DNA of 64,000 nucleotides from Mesorhizobium sp. CA8 (GTDB lineage Bacteria; Pseudomonadota; Alphaproteobacteria; Rhizobiales; Rhizobiaceae). Below are positions 53,394 to 62,382 of this stretch, piece after piece. The notes below the pieces were generated by a model. The model saw only the letters and a program-made list of their open reading frames with translations, was not told where the DNA came from and did no database searches. The position numbers were made by a program, and so were the translations under genes. Each line of letters begins with the position of its first letter. Position 1 is the first letter of the stretch. The stretch is from positions 41,091 through 105,090 of the forward strand of contig NZ_JAIUHG010000025.1 in assembly GCF_020164955.1 (NCBI RefSeq), in the 5' to 3' direction.

Positions 53394-54244
53394 TTCTTAC
53401 CTCCAACGCCGATGCGGGTCATGCGGTCGAGCACGATGGCGAGCACGACGATCGCGAGGCCCGCCTCAAGCCCGAGATCGATGCGGCGCGAGCCGAGCGC
53501 CCGGTTGATTTCCGTGCCGAGGCCGCCTGCGCCGATCAGGGCGGCGAACACCACCATCGAGAGCGACAGCATGATCGACTGCGTCAGACCCGCCATGATG
53601 GTCGGCAACGCCGAAGGCAGCTCCACCTTCCACAGAAGCTGGCGCTTGGTGGCGCCGAACGCCTCGCCCGCCTCGATGATTGCCTTGGGCACCGAAACGA
53701 CGCCGAGATGGGTGAGCCGAACGGCCGTCGGGATGACGAAGATGATGGTGACGATGAGGCCGGGCGCATTGCCGAGCCCGAACAGGGTGAGCACCGGTAT
53801 CAGGTAGACGAAGGTCGGCAGCGTCTGCATCAGGTCGAGCACCGGCAGCATGACGCGGTAGACCTTCGGCTTGTGCGCGGCCCAGATACCGAGCGGCACG
53901 CCGATCGCCATCGCCATGGCGGCGGCCGCAACCACCAGCACCAGCGTCTGCACCGTCTGCTTCCACAGATTCTGGTTGATGATGAAGATCAGGCCGAGGA
54001 AAACGCCGATGGCGAGCGGCCGCGAACGCTGCAAGAGCCAGGCGATGATCGCGATGACCAGGGCCAAAAAAACCGGCGGCACCATGAGCAGGAGGCTCAC
54101 TGCTCCATCCAGGATGAAATTCAGACCGTTTGAAAATGCGCGGAAGATGGTGTCGAAATTGTCGGTCAGGAAACCGAAGAAAGCCTTGCCCCATGGCCCG
54201 ATCGGAATTTTGTAGTCGGTCAGGAATTTAGAAATCGGATCCAT
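53390..54244 (-). CDS. choW: Choline/glycine betaine ABC transporter permease
   Basis: The 284-residue permease has about six hydrophobic segments and the EAA loop motif EAGEAFGATKRQLLWKVELP facing the ATPase. The N-terminus (MDPISKFLTDYKIPIGPWGK) is typical of ProW/ChoW. Inner membrane. It is the middle gene of choXWV and follows a hairpin in the spacer after choX. Confidence 0.93.
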   Translation of the reverse strand: MDPISKFLTDYKIPIGPWGKAFFGFLTDNFDTIFRAFSNGLNFILDGAVSLLLMVPPVFLALVIAIIAWLLQRSRPLAIGVFLGLIFIINQNLWKQTVQTLVLVVAAAAMAMAIGVPLGIWAAHKPKVYRVMLPVLDLMQTLPTFVYLIPVLTLFGLGNAPGLIVTIIFVIPTAVRLTHLGVVSVPKAIIEAGEAFGATKRQLLWKVELPSALPTIMAGLTQSIMLSLSMVVFAALIGAGGLGTEINRALGSRRIDLGLEAGLAIVVLAIVLDRMTRIGVGGKK

Positions 54245-54307
54245 CTTTCCCCTCTCGGCTTCGCCGCGCTTGCCGCGCGGTCATCCTCTCACGTCTCCAG
54301 GCATATG

Positions 54308-54340
54308 AAAAAGGGCAGCCTCTTCAAGGGCTGCCCTTTT
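54308..54340 (-). terminator. Attenuator-type hairpin between choX and choW
   Basis: AAAAGGGCAGCC and GGCTGCCCTTTT form a strong stem; on minus the end is CTTTTTC. It looks like a full terminator 28 bases after choX, inside the operon. It would let choX (binding protein) be made in excess over choW and choV. Confidence 0.75.
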
Positions 54341-54367
54341 CCGGAAATCATGCCGGTCCCAAGCGGA

Positions 54368-55303
54368 TCAGCCCCCGAGCGCGGTCTTGACGGCCGCGGC
54401 AGCGTCGCCGCCATCGAAGGTGGTGACGCCGGCGATCCACGGCGTCACCGCATCCGGATGCTTCTTCAGCCAGTCAGTGGCGACCGTCTGCGGGTCGCCG
54501 CCCTTGAGGATGGCGTCCATCATCTCGCCTTCCATGTCGAGATTGAACTTCAAATTGGCGATGAACTTGCCGGCATTCGGGCACTCGGTCATGTAGCCCT
54601 TGCGGACATTGGTCGAGACGGTGGCGGCGCCGAAGCCGCTGTCGCCCATGCCGCCGAGATAGGTGATCTTCATGGCGCCCATCACCGGATGCGGCGTCCA
54701 GCCGAGGAAGGCGATCCATTCATTGTTCTTCATCGACTGCTCGGCCTGCGTCAGCATGCCGGCTTCCGAGGATTCGACCAGTTCGAAGCCGGCAAGGTTG
54801 TCGGCCGGGTTCTTGATCATGTCGAGGATGATGCGGTTGCCGTCATTGCCGGCCTCGATGCCATAGATCTTGCCGTTGAACTTGTCCTTGAACTTGCCGA
54901 GATCGGTCAGCGTCTTGACGCCGGCATCCGCGACATAGGTCGGCACGACGATGCCGTAGCCGGCGCCGGCGAGGTTCTGGCTGACGGTCTCGACCGAGCC
55001 GTCGGCGGTATAGTCCTTGATGTCGTTGGTCATCGAGGGCATCCAGTTACCGAGGAAGACGTCGAGGTCCTTGTTCTTCAACGACGCATAGGTCACCGGC
55101 ACCGAAAGCTGTATCACCTGCGGCTCATAGCCGAGCGCGGTGAGCAGCACCGAAGCCAGGCCCGTGGTGGCCTGGATGTCGGTCCAGCCGACGTCGGAGA
55201 GCCGGACCGCCTTGCAGCTCGCCGGATCGCCGGCATAAGCGGCAGTCGTGGACAGAAGCGCCGCCAGGCCGAGGCCTGCGACGAATGATTTCATACGCGA
55301 CAT
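54368..55303 (-). CDS. choX: Choline-binding periplasmic protein
   Basis: The 311-residue protein has a signal peptide (MSRMKSFVAGLGLAALLSTT, cleavage near AYA) and matches the S. meliloti ChoX pattern. The aromatic box residues are all present: WTDI, GNWMPSM, AGYGIVVP and FLGWTPHP. Cysteine residues C27-like in SCKAV and in TECPN probably make a disulfide. It binds choline and acetylcholine in S. meliloti. The ATG at 55301-55303 has GGGAG eight bases before. First gene of choXWV. Confidence 0.92.
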   Translation of the reverse strand: MSRMKSFVAGLGLAALLSTTAAYAGDPASCKAVRLSDVGWTDIQATTGLASVLLTALGYEPQVIQLSVPVTYASLKNKDLDVFLGNWMPSMTNDIKDYTADGSVETVSQNLAGAGYGIVVPTYVADAGVKTLTDLGKFKDKFNGKIYGIEAGNDGNRIILDMIKNPADNLAGFELVESSEAGMLTQAEQSMKNNEWIAFLGWTPHPVMGAMKITYLGGMGDSGFGAATVSTNVRKGYMTECPNAGKFIANLKFNLDMEGEMMDAILKGGDPQTVATDWLKKHPDAVTPWIAGVTTFDGGDAAAAVKTALGG

Positions 55304-55553
55304 AAACTTTTCTCCCATTGGAACTTTGAGGCAAAGCGAAGTCACGGTTCTTGCGCCCGCCTTGTTTCGTCAGCCAAACACCATTTTGAAGCTGTTTCAA
55401 GCGCTTCAACATCACGACGAACGGCGCGCGCTGGTCATTAAGCGACATGACAGGCTTTTGAACGACATCGAGTTTTAGACGGCAGGGAGTTTTTGGTGGA
55501 CGGAGCCCCGGGCCCCCTCCCCGTGCGCCGACATGTGAGCTTAGAAGGACGGC

Positions 55554-56165
55554 ATGGCCAAGCTTTACTTCCACTACGCGACGATGAACGCCGGCAAGAC
55601 CACCATGCTTTTGCAGGCGTCCTACAATTATCGCGAACGCGGCATGGCGACGATGCTGTTCGTCGCCGGCCACTATCGCAAGGGCGACAGGGGGTTGATC
55701 TCTTCGCGCATCGGTCTCGAATCCGAGGCCGAGATGTTCCGTGACGGCGACGATCTTTATGCCAGGGTCGCCGAGCATCACCGGCATGCCCCGGTGCATT
55801 GCGTCTTCGTCGACGAGGCGCAGTTCCTCGAGGAGGAGCAGGTCTGGCAGCTCGCCCGCATTGCTGACCGTCTGGGCATTCCGGTCATGTGCTACGGCCT
55901 GCGCACCGACTTCCAGGGCAATCTGTTCCCCGGCTCGCGGGCGCTGCTTGCCATCGCCGACGACCTGCGCGAGGTGCGCACCATCTGCCGTTGCGGCCGC
56001 AAGGCGACGATGGTGGTGCGCCTGGGACCCGACGGCAAGGTGGCGAGGCAGGGCGAGCAGGTGGCGATCGGCAAGGACGTCTATGTCTCGCTCTGCCGTC
56101 GCCATTGGGAAGAGGAGATGGGCCGGGCAGCGCCCGACGACTTCATCGGTTTTGTCAGCCGCTGA
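55554..56165 (+). CDS. tdk: Thymidine kinase
   Basis: The 203-residue type II thymidine kinase has Walker A MNAGKTTMLLQA (about 11-22), the Walker B-like VFVDEAQFLEEEQ, a lasso-type LRTDFQGNLFPGS and the zinc-binding cysteines of CRCGRKATMVV and SLCRRHWEEE. It phosphorylates thymidine (salvage). A GAAGGAC ribosome binding site precedes the ATG. The gene stands between choX (divergent) and the following module, on the same strand as the latter. Confidence 0.95.
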   Translation: MAKLYFHYATMNAGKTTMLLQASYNYRERGMATMLFVAGHYRKGDRGLISSRIGLESEAEMFRDGDDLYARVAEHHRHAPVHCVFVDEAQFLEEEQVWQLARIADRLGIPVMCYGLRTDFQGNLFPGSRALLAIADDLREVRTICRCGRKATMVVRLGPDGKVARQGEQVAIGKDVYVSLCRRHWEEEMGRAAPDDFIGFVSR

Positions 56166-56444
56166 GCCGGAAGGCTGCCGGTCGACGGGTAGCGCAAGAG
56201 ATTTGCCGGCGCTGTTTCGTCGCCTTGGCCGTCCGTGAAAACAATAACTTAGGCATATAAGGCGAAGCTGTTCGACGGTGGCGAGCATTACTGGCCGCCA
56301 TGCGCATGCTTGCCTTGTCTTTCAAGGACCTAACCAGTTCTTTTGTTTTGACGTCCCTCCTTGTCTTCCTTCTTTCAATCCCTTGAAGCCCCACATATAT
56401 TCGCCGCCACGACACGGAAACGGATGCCCAAGCGGGAGGCCCCA

Positions 56445-57533
56445 ATGGCGACATTGCAGAATTTCGATGCCGAAATTGCCAAGACCAAGCAGGTCGTTCA
56501 GGACATGCGCACCAAGATCGAGCAGTCCGGCACCGTACTCGACACGCTCGCCCAGGCCGACAAGAAGATCGGCGACGCCAATTTCGATATCGAGAACGCC
56601 CGCATCGAGGACGTGCTCAAGCAGCAGAAGGTCATGGAAGGCAACATCGCCGACCTGATCATCGGGCTCGAGGACGCCACCAACGTCTTCGGCGCCGAAT
56701 TCGAAAGCATGAAGAACTACACCGGCTGGGAAAACTTCGTCGGCGTCTTTTCGGCGCAGCGCAAGCAGCGCATGCGCACCGACCGCGTCCGCAACATGTC
56801 GCTGGCCGGCAATCTGCAGGAGCTTTTGGCGAAGTCGGATACTATCGTCGGCATCTTGAAGGCGCAGAAGCAGATCCTCGACCAGCGCTACAAGACCTCC
56901 GAAGCCAGCCTGTCGCAGGTGATCGAGCGCCGCAAGACGACCATGTCCAACCTCGAAGCGGTGCAGAAGCGCATCGAGGAATTGAACCCTCTGCTGCTCG
57001 ACATCGAAAACAAGATCGCGTCTTCCACGACCCAGAAGGAGCGCACCGAGCTTGAGGGCGAGCGCTCGAAGATGGCGACCGAATACAACGAAAAGCAGGC
57101 CAAGGAGCAGGAGCTGCTGGCCGAAAGCCAGACGCTGGAGCGCTACACTTCGATGTTCCAGACTTTCGTCGATTCGCTCAACAACCAGATCGCCGCGCAG
57201 TCGACGCTGATCAACAAGCTGACCATCGACACCGAGCAGCGCATCGTCCTTTACAAGGCGCTGGAAGATTCGCTGAAGACCGCTGCCCAGCAAGACGTCG
57301 CCCACAAGATCAACACGCTGGGCAGCCAGGTCGACAACACGGCCGAGGAGACGATGGCCGGCATCGGCGCCGCCTCGCAAAAGCACATCGGTGACCTGCT
57401 GGAGATGCATGAGAAGAACATGGTGGCTTCAGCCGACATCCAGCGCCGCAAGAAGCTTGCCGACGATGCTTTCGCCCGTCGCTTCGACGATGTGATGAAG
57501 AAGCACAATTCGGCAAACTACGTGCAGTCGTAG
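56445..57533 (+). CDS. Long coiled-coil protein, first gene of the AAA/DUF2333 module
   Basis: From the ATG after GGAGG (56435-56439) the protein has 362 residues and begins MATLQNFDAEIAKTKQVVQD. It is almost wholly alpha-helical with heptad-like repeats (about 1-110, 130-245, 255-345) and has no membrane segment or signal peptide. Stretches such as SQTLERYTSMFQTFVDSLNN recall TelA-type toxic-anion-resistance proteins and ESCRT/PspA-like helical proteins; neither match is certain. It may belong to a Rhizobiales DUF family (perhaps DUF6384). It precedes a soluble protein and an AAA+ ATPase by short gaps. Confidence 0.75.
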   Translation: MATLQNFDAEIAKTKQVVQDMRTKIEQSGTVLDTLAQADKKIGDANFDIENARIEDVLKQQKVMEGNIADLIIGLEDATNVFGAEFESMKNYTGWENFVGVFSAQRKQRMRTDRVRNMSLAGNLQELLAKSDTIVGILKAQKQILDQRYKTSEASLSQVIERRKTTMSNLEAVQKRIEELNPLLLDIENKIASSTTQKERTELEGERSKMATEYNEKQAKEQELLAESQTLERYTSMFQTFVDSLNNQIAAQSTLINKLTIDTEQRIVLYKALEDSLKTAAQQDVAHKINTLGSQVDNTAEETMAGIGAASQKHIGDLLEMHEKNMVASADIQRRKKLADDAFARRFDDVMKKHNSANYVQS

Positions 57534-57562
57534 GGCGCTGACTTCATTTCCACGGCAGTCCC

Positions 57563-58708
57563 ATGACACCTGAGAACGACGCGGCGGCACGCTATTTCTC
57601 CGCCATCACGGCGGCGCTGAGCGGGCTGGAAGTGTTCATGCGTGACGATCACTCGCCGCTTTACCGGCACGGCATCGTCGCCAGGATCGTCGCCGAATAT
57701 ATCGCGCGGCTGGACAAGTCCTTTGCCTGCTGGCGCAACCGGCTCGGCTTCATGGACACCTTCCGCATCTCGCGCGCCGAGAGCGGCTATCCGATGTTCC
57801 AGAACCTGCTCGAATTGGAAAACGACCGTCAGCAGGCGGATGCCCGCCTGGCCAACATCCCGCAGGCCGGCGAGCTGCGCGAGGAGATGGCCGATTTCAT
57901 CCTGCGCCACAAGGAGTTTCCCGAAGCGCTGCAGAAGTCGATGGCCGAGCGGCTGTATCTGGAGGATGTCAAGAGCGAGGCGACTTTCGGTCCCTTCACC
58001 CTGGCGCAGACGGCCAAGGTCTCGGTCAACCCGAAGACCATGCGGCCCTATTATCTCGTCCACTGGGCAACGTTCGACGGCAGCGCCAACCTGCCGCTGG
58101 TCTATATGGTGACGGTGGAGGATTCCTCCGAAAGCATGGTGCGCCAGCTGGTCGACGTGAACGGCAAGCTGAACGAGAAGGTCGATATCCCGCTTCCCGT
58201 CGACGGCCTGCTCAACCCGGAGCTTGCGCACCGCTTCGACGATTTCACCGAGAAGAACTCGGCTTATACGCTCTCGCCGGCGACGATCGCCGTCAATCTC
58301 GACAAGGATTTCGAGCCGTTGCACCCCAAGCAGCTGCGGCGCGTCGTGCTTGGGCCCTTTTATTCGGCCGGCATCACCGAGAACAATTCGACCGTGGCCG
58401 AGGTGCTTGCCAAGGTGCGCAAGCCGGACAACGCCTGGCTGCTCACCTGGACCATCCAGGAGGTCTTTTCCAAGAGCGAGAAGCCCGGCCGCAAGGGCCT
58501 GTTCTCCAGCGAGAAGACCACGCAGGAATTCTTCATCAACACCGACGACCTCGAAGCGGCGCGCCAGGGCGTGTCGAGCTACGAGAACCATGCGCTGATC
58601 CCGCACGAGGCCTACCAGGCGCTCTATGCCGCCGGCGAAGCGCAGAAGATCTTTTCCGGCTACCAGGTCCACATCCTGTCCAACGGGCAGGTCATCAGCG
58701 ACGTCTGA
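57563..58708 (+). CDS. Conserved soluble protein of unknown function, second gene of the module
   Basis: The 381-residue protein starts MTPENDAAARYFSAITAALS. The N-terminal third is helical (RIVAEYIARLDKSFACWRNR); the remainder is mixed alpha/beta with YLVHWATFDGSANLPLVYMV and NAWLLTWTIQEVFSKSEKPG. No catalytic signature, signal peptide or membrane helix. The gene lies 29 bases after the coiled-coil gene and 24 bases before the ATPase, so one transcript is likely. I do not recognise it. Confidence 0.75.
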   Translation: MTPENDAAARYFSAITAALSGLEVFMRDDHSPLYRHGIVARIVAEYIARLDKSFACWRNRLGFMDTFRISRAESGYPMFQNLLELENDRQQADARLANIPQAGELREEMADFILRHKEFPEALQKSMAERLYLEDVKSEATFGPFTLAQTAKVSVNPKTMRPYYLVHWATFDGSANLPLVYMVTVEDSSESMVRQLVDVNGKLNEKVDIPLPVDGLLNPELAHRFDDFTEKNSAYTLSPATIAVNLDKDFEPLHPKQLRRVVLGPFYSAGITENNSTVAEVLAKVRKPDNAWLLTWTIQEVFSKSEKPGRKGLFSSEKTTQEFFINTDDLEAARQGVSSYENHALIPHEAYQALYAAGEAQKIFSGYQVHILSNGQVISDV

Positions 58709-58732
58709 CCGTCAAACCGCGGAGCATCCTTC

Positions 58733-60643
58733 ATGGACACCGGCCTGACAACGATCTCGGAAGCAGCAATCGAGAAGCACCGCGCGACCGCGCAGAGCTT
58801 CATCACCCGCTTCGTCGTGCTGGAGAACCCTTCGCGCGTATCCGGCACGGCGCTTGCCGGCACCAACCGCCGCTTCGTCTCGACCGTGTCGGTCGGCTCG
58901 GTGCGGCGCACGCGCGAGGTCGAGCTCACCAAGAGCGTTGCCGCGATCCATCCCGACGACCAGTTGATGACGATCCCGCAGCACACGCTGCTCTACCGCG
59001 CCCGGCGCGGCCTGGCGATCGCGCTCGCCATATCCGACGTCTTCGCCGAGGGCTCCGATCTCGAAAGCCTGCAGGCGAAAAACATGCGTGCACCGCTGGA
59101 AGGCGACGAGGCAGCCACCTTCAAGAAGCTTCTGTCGGCTTCGGCTTACGTCTCCGCCTTCAGTTTCGCTTCGTATCTCGTCCAACTGATCGACAGCGAT
59201 GGCGAGGCGCCGAACGACATCCCCGAGCCCGACTTCCTGTTCGACACGCCGCAGGATGCGGTGAAGTCGATCGTCGCCGGCCTCGACAAGGCGATCGTCG
59301 GCTCGAAGGATGACGCCGACCTGACGACGCGGGCGCGGGCCTTTGCCCGCCTCGCCGTCGACGGGCTTCTGGCGCGAAAAGGCCGCTTCGACGGCATCGG
59401 CTCGTTCGAGAACGCCCATATCCGCATCGATGTCGACGATTTCACCCTCGACGGCTTCGACGTTGCGCCCGGCAAACGCGCCAAGCCGCTGGTGATGACC
59501 TTCAAGAAGCCGGAGGAAGTGGTCGGCAACCACATCGCCAAATATCAGTCGATCAAATTGGCCAAGATGCTGATGGCCTACGACTTCGAGCGCGAGCTGA
59601 ACCCCTTCGTCGAGCTCGGCGGCTTCCTGTTCACCTTCATCGGCGACGGAGCGCCGGGCACCGGCAAGACGACGCTGATCCAGATGATCGCCGGCCTCGT
59701 CAATGGCTACTGCCAGGTCGCTGGCTATCCTTTTGCTTATGAGAATTTCGGCGTCGACCAGATCTCGTCCTATCAGGGCAAGTCCGGCCAGAACTGCCGC
59801 CAGTTCATCAACAACGTGCTCAATCCGCGCGTCATCGGCTTCGGCACCATCGACGACATCGATCAGGTGGCGGCGCGTCGTTCCGACGACCGCGCTTCGG
59901 CCGGCCAGCAGGAGATCACCGGCGTTTTGATGGACGCCTTCGCCGGCGCTTCGACCGTGGTGCGCGGCAACTGCTCCTTCGGCATGTTCTCCAACTATCC
60001 GGAAAATGTCGACGACGCGCTGCGCCAGCGCGCCGGCGCACGCTGGCTGGTCGACGGCCCGCAGACGCGCGACGACTATATCGACATCTTCGTGCTGCTC
60101 GCCGGCAAGAACCACAAGATTCCGCTCGGGGACCACGAGCTCTATGCCGCGCAGGAGATCCAGCGCGCCGTGGCCGAGGCCTATGAAGAGCACGAGAAGC
60201 CGCAGGAAGACGGGCTGATGAAGGTCTATGAGCGCTACATGAAGCAGAATGGCGCGCCGAAGACTATGGCCGACGTCGGCACCTATCTGCACATGATCAA
60301 GGACGCCGAGCCGCGCTTCACCGGCCGCGCCATCAAGAACGTCACCGACGCGATAAAAATGCGAGCCATGGACATCGAGCTTCCGGACGACTGGTTCGAG
60401 AAGCCGGAAGCCTTCATGCACAAGAGCTACGACGACAAGAAAGCGATGATCGAGGAACTGCGTGGGCCGTTCTCGATGGACATGGTCATGCAGGAGATCA
60501 ACCGCTACGCCGATTCCGAATTCCGCTATTCCGACAAGTCGGATGATGCAGCAGTAGAAAAGCTCCTGCGCGACGCCAGGTTGCGCGAGCGCGCGGCGCG
60601 CGAAATGGAGGAGTTGAAGAAGAAGGGGGCGTGGAATGCGTGA
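58733..60643 (+). CDS. AAA+ ATPase, third gene of the module
   Basis: The 636-residue protein has an N-terminal domain of about 290 residues unlike known AAA adaptor domains, then an AAA core. Walker A is GDGAPGTGKTTLIQMIAG (304-321), Walker B VIGFGTIDDIDQVA (367-380), with sensor-1 FSNYPENVDDALRQRAGARW, whose Arg residues are arginine-finger candidates. Motifs are intact, so ATP hydrolysis is expected. The C-terminal about 160 residues are helical and charged. Such a single-AAA protein probably forms a ring that remodels a protein partner, plausibly the upstream coiled-coil protein (inference). Confidence 0.85.
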   Translation: MDTGLTTISEAAIEKHRATAQSFITRFVVLENPSRVSGTALAGTNRRFVSTVSVGSVRRTREVELTKSVAAIHPDDQLMTIPQHTLLYRARRGLAIALAISDVFAEGSDLESLQAKNMRAPLEGDEAATFKKLLSASAYVSAFSFASYLVQLIDSDGEAPNDIPEPDFLFDTPQDAVKSIVAGLDKAIVGSKDDADLTTRARAFARLAVDGLLARKGRFDGIGSFENAHIRIDVDDFTLDGFDVAPGKRAKPLVMTFKKPEEVVGNHIAKYQSIKLAKMLMAYDFERELNPFVELGGFLFTFIGDGAPGTGKTTLIQMIAGLVNGYCQVAGYPFAYENFGVDQISSYQGKSGQNCRQFINNVLNPRVIGFGTIDDIDQVAARRSDDRASAGQQEITGVLMDAFAGASTVVRGNCSFGMFSNYPENVDDALRQRAGARWLVDGPQTRDDYIDIFVLLAGKNHKIPLGDHELYAAQEIQRAVAEAYEEHEKPQEDGLMKVYERYMKQNGAPKTMADVGTYLHMIKDAEPRFTGRAIKNVTDAIKMRAMDIELPDDWFEKPEAFMHKSYDDKKAMIEELRGPFSMDMVMQEINRYADSEFRYSDKSDDAAVEKLLRDARLRERAAREMEELKKKGAWNA

Positions 60644-60649
60644 GTTGCG

Positions 60650-60861
60650 CCTTCCCCTTCTCCCCTTGTGGGAGAAGGTGGATCGGCGCGATAGCGCCGA
60701 GACGGATGAGGGGTGTTCCAGCGGAGTGAGACGCTGGCATTCCCTGGAGCACCCCTCATCCGGCCGCTTCGCGGCCACCTTCTCCCACAGGGGGAGAAGG
60801 GAAGGCTGCGCCGCCCCTCATCCGCCCTCCCGGCACCTTCTCCCCGTAAACGGGGAGAAGG
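60650..60861. repeat. RIME-like rhizobial repeat mosaic
   Basis: CCTTCCCCTTCTCCCCTTGT (from 60650) pairs with the right arm ending GGGGGAGAAGGGAAGG (to 60805). Between them lie GGCGCGATAGCGCC and other short palindromes, and a third hairpin CTTCTCCCCGTAAACGGGGA follows (60838-60857). This is the type of intergenic mosaic element described in Rhizobium (RIME). It lies inside the five-gene module. Confidence 0.8.
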
Positions 60862-60865
60862 ACAG

Positions 60866-62164
60866 GTGAAGAAAAACCCCGACCTCCTGCGCGACAACGA
60901 CCTGATCTACGGCCGCTTGCTGACCGTGGACGAGCCGCATCTCATCCAGCGCTACAACAAGGCGCTTGCCGCTTTCGGTCTCGAGCCGACCAGGCTCAAG
61001 AGCTTCCAGATCGACCGCACCGGCTTCTCACCCGAAATCGCCGAGGAGTGCGGCGACTATGACTATCTCGATCCCAACGAGGTCAACCGCCGCTTCATCA
61101 TCCTGACGCCGTCGCAGATCGACCTGCCGGTGGTGCACACCGCCTTCTCCAACACCTCGCAGCTGATGTTCGAGTTCATGTCGAAGAACCGGCGCGCCAT
61201 CGACGCGCTGACCATCAAGGACGTCATCTACGGCGAGATCGAGGACTCGGTCCCCAAGGTCAACGACATCGAGGACCTGCTGTCGATCAACCAGGTCGAG
61301 TTCAAGGTGCTGTCGGCCGAAGACGTGCTGGGCAAGGCGGCCGAACTCGGCAAACTGGTCGACCGGCTGAAGCAGGAGCCCGACGCCTGGCGCGACAATG
61401 CCATGCTCCAGCGCATGGTCGATCTCGCCAAGATCTGCGGCGACATCCGCGAGAACGCGCTGGTGCCGGACCAGGTGATCTTCCGCCACAACGCCTACTG
61501 GACCAGCCATTTCGGCGGCCTCTATGTCTTCGTCGACCCCGATATGACGACGGTGATCAGCGATCCGGCCGCTCCCGGCTTCCGCCGCTCGCGCCCCTGG
61601 CAGGTGAGCTATCTGTCGATCAACGACGCCGACAAGGTGTTCGGCTTCCTGGCCGCCACCGGCCGCCTCGACCTGCCGCGCGCCTCCTGGATCGAGACTT
61701 CCGGCTATCTCGAACACCGCGCCGAAATGGTCGTGCGGACGCTGATCCGCGACGCCGAGCCCAATCGCAATCTGACCGATGTCGACAAGGTCTGGCTGCA
61801 GACCTGGATCCTCGGCCATGCCGACCTGATCGCCAGCGACGGCAATTTCCCGTTCCTCAACGCTGCCAAGCGCGAGATCGCCCAACTCGGCCATCTCAAG
61901 ATCGAGGACGTGCCGCCGCGCCAGCGCTTCCTGGTCGTGCGCGCCAAGCCCGAACACCCCGATGCCTGGCTGATCAACCAGCTGATCTCGGATTTCGTGC
62001 CGCAGGACTTCGTTTCGCGCTACGTCTTCAACAAGCCCGGCTTCTACAAGGATGATGACGGCTTCAGCGACGCCTGGCGAAGCCATGTTGTGGACGTTCT
62101 GAAAACCACATATTTGAAGGACAAGACGGCGTTCCGCGCGCGCCTTTACGGTTTGACTGACTAG
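60866..62164 (+). CDS. Conserved soluble protein of unknown function, fourth gene of the module
   Basis: Starting at a GTG, the 432-residue protein reads MKKNPDLLRDNDLIYGRLLT. The ribosome binding site GAGAAGGA lies in the tail of the RIME-like repeat immediately upstream. The sequence is soluble and mixed alpha/beta (FIILTPSQIDLPVVHTAFSN, FRHNAYWTSHFGGLYVFVDP, PRQRFLVVRAKPEHPDAWLI). I recall a Rhizobiales family called DUF6638 of this kind, unverified. The frame is open through the repeat, but translation from there would give repeat-derived sequence. Confidence 0.75.
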   Translation: MKKNPDLLRDNDLIYGRLLTVDEPHLIQRYNKALAAFGLEPTRLKSFQIDRTGFSPEIAEECGDYDYLDPNEVNRRFIILTPSQIDLPVVHTAFSNTSQLMFEFMSKNRRAIDALTIKDVIYGEIEDSVPKVNDIEDLLSINQVEFKVLSAEDVLGKAAELGKLVDRLKQEPDAWRDNAMLQRMVDLAKICGDIRENALVPDQVIFRHNAYWTSHFGGLYVFVDPDMTTVISDPAAPGFRRSRPWQVSYLSINDADKVFGFLAATGRLDLPRASWIETSGYLEHRAEMVVRTLIRDAEPNRNLTDVDKVWLQTWILGHADLIASDGNFPFLNAAKREIAQLGHLKIEDVPPRQRFLVVRAKPEHPDAWLINQLISDFVPQDFVSRYVFNKPGFYKDDDGFSDAWRSHVVDVLKTTYLKDKTAFRARLYGLTD

Positions 62165-62213
62165 AGCATGATTCCGAAAAGTGGGAACCGGTTTTCGGGG
62201 GAAATCATGCTCC
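62163..62213. repeat. Rhizobial nested-palindrome intergenic repeat, copy 2
   Basis: It matches the 7073-7123 element almost exactly (AGAGCATGATTCCGAAAAGT ... AAATCATGCTCC). It begins at the last base pair of the preceding gene's stop region. Confidence 0.85.
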
Positions 62214-62224
62214 AACAAAGAGTT

Positions 62225-62262
62225 AGATCAGGATGACGTTTCACGAAACGTCATCCTGATCT
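62225..62262. repeat. 18-base perfect inverted repeat upstream of the DUF2333 gene
   Basis: AGATCAGGATGACGTTTC and its exact complement GAAACGTCATCCTGATCT flank only two bases (AC). It can form a strong hairpin, or is a cruciform-type repeat unit. Confidence 0.85.
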
Positions 62263-62265
62263 AGA

Positions 62266-62308
62266 GCAATTCCAGGAAAAGTGTGGGCGGTCTTCCGCCC
62301 GGAATTGC
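62266..62308. repeat. Second nested hairpin repeat (GCAATTCC type)
   Basis: Outer arms GCAATTCC and GGAATTGC enclose GGGCGGTCTTCCGCCC. This form also recurs in rhizobial intergenic regions. It may terminate transcription of the upstream genes partly. Confidence 0.75.
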
Positions 62309-62382
62309 GCCAAAACAAAGGGTTAGGGCAGATCGCCGTTTCCCTTGAAACGGTGAAATGCTCCAAGGGGGTGACGAGAGCC

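Noticed and set aside
60713..60865. In-frame upstream extension of the fourth module gene
   Set aside because: It would translate the RIME-like repeat; the GTG at 60866 has a better ribosome binding site and protein-like sequence begins there.
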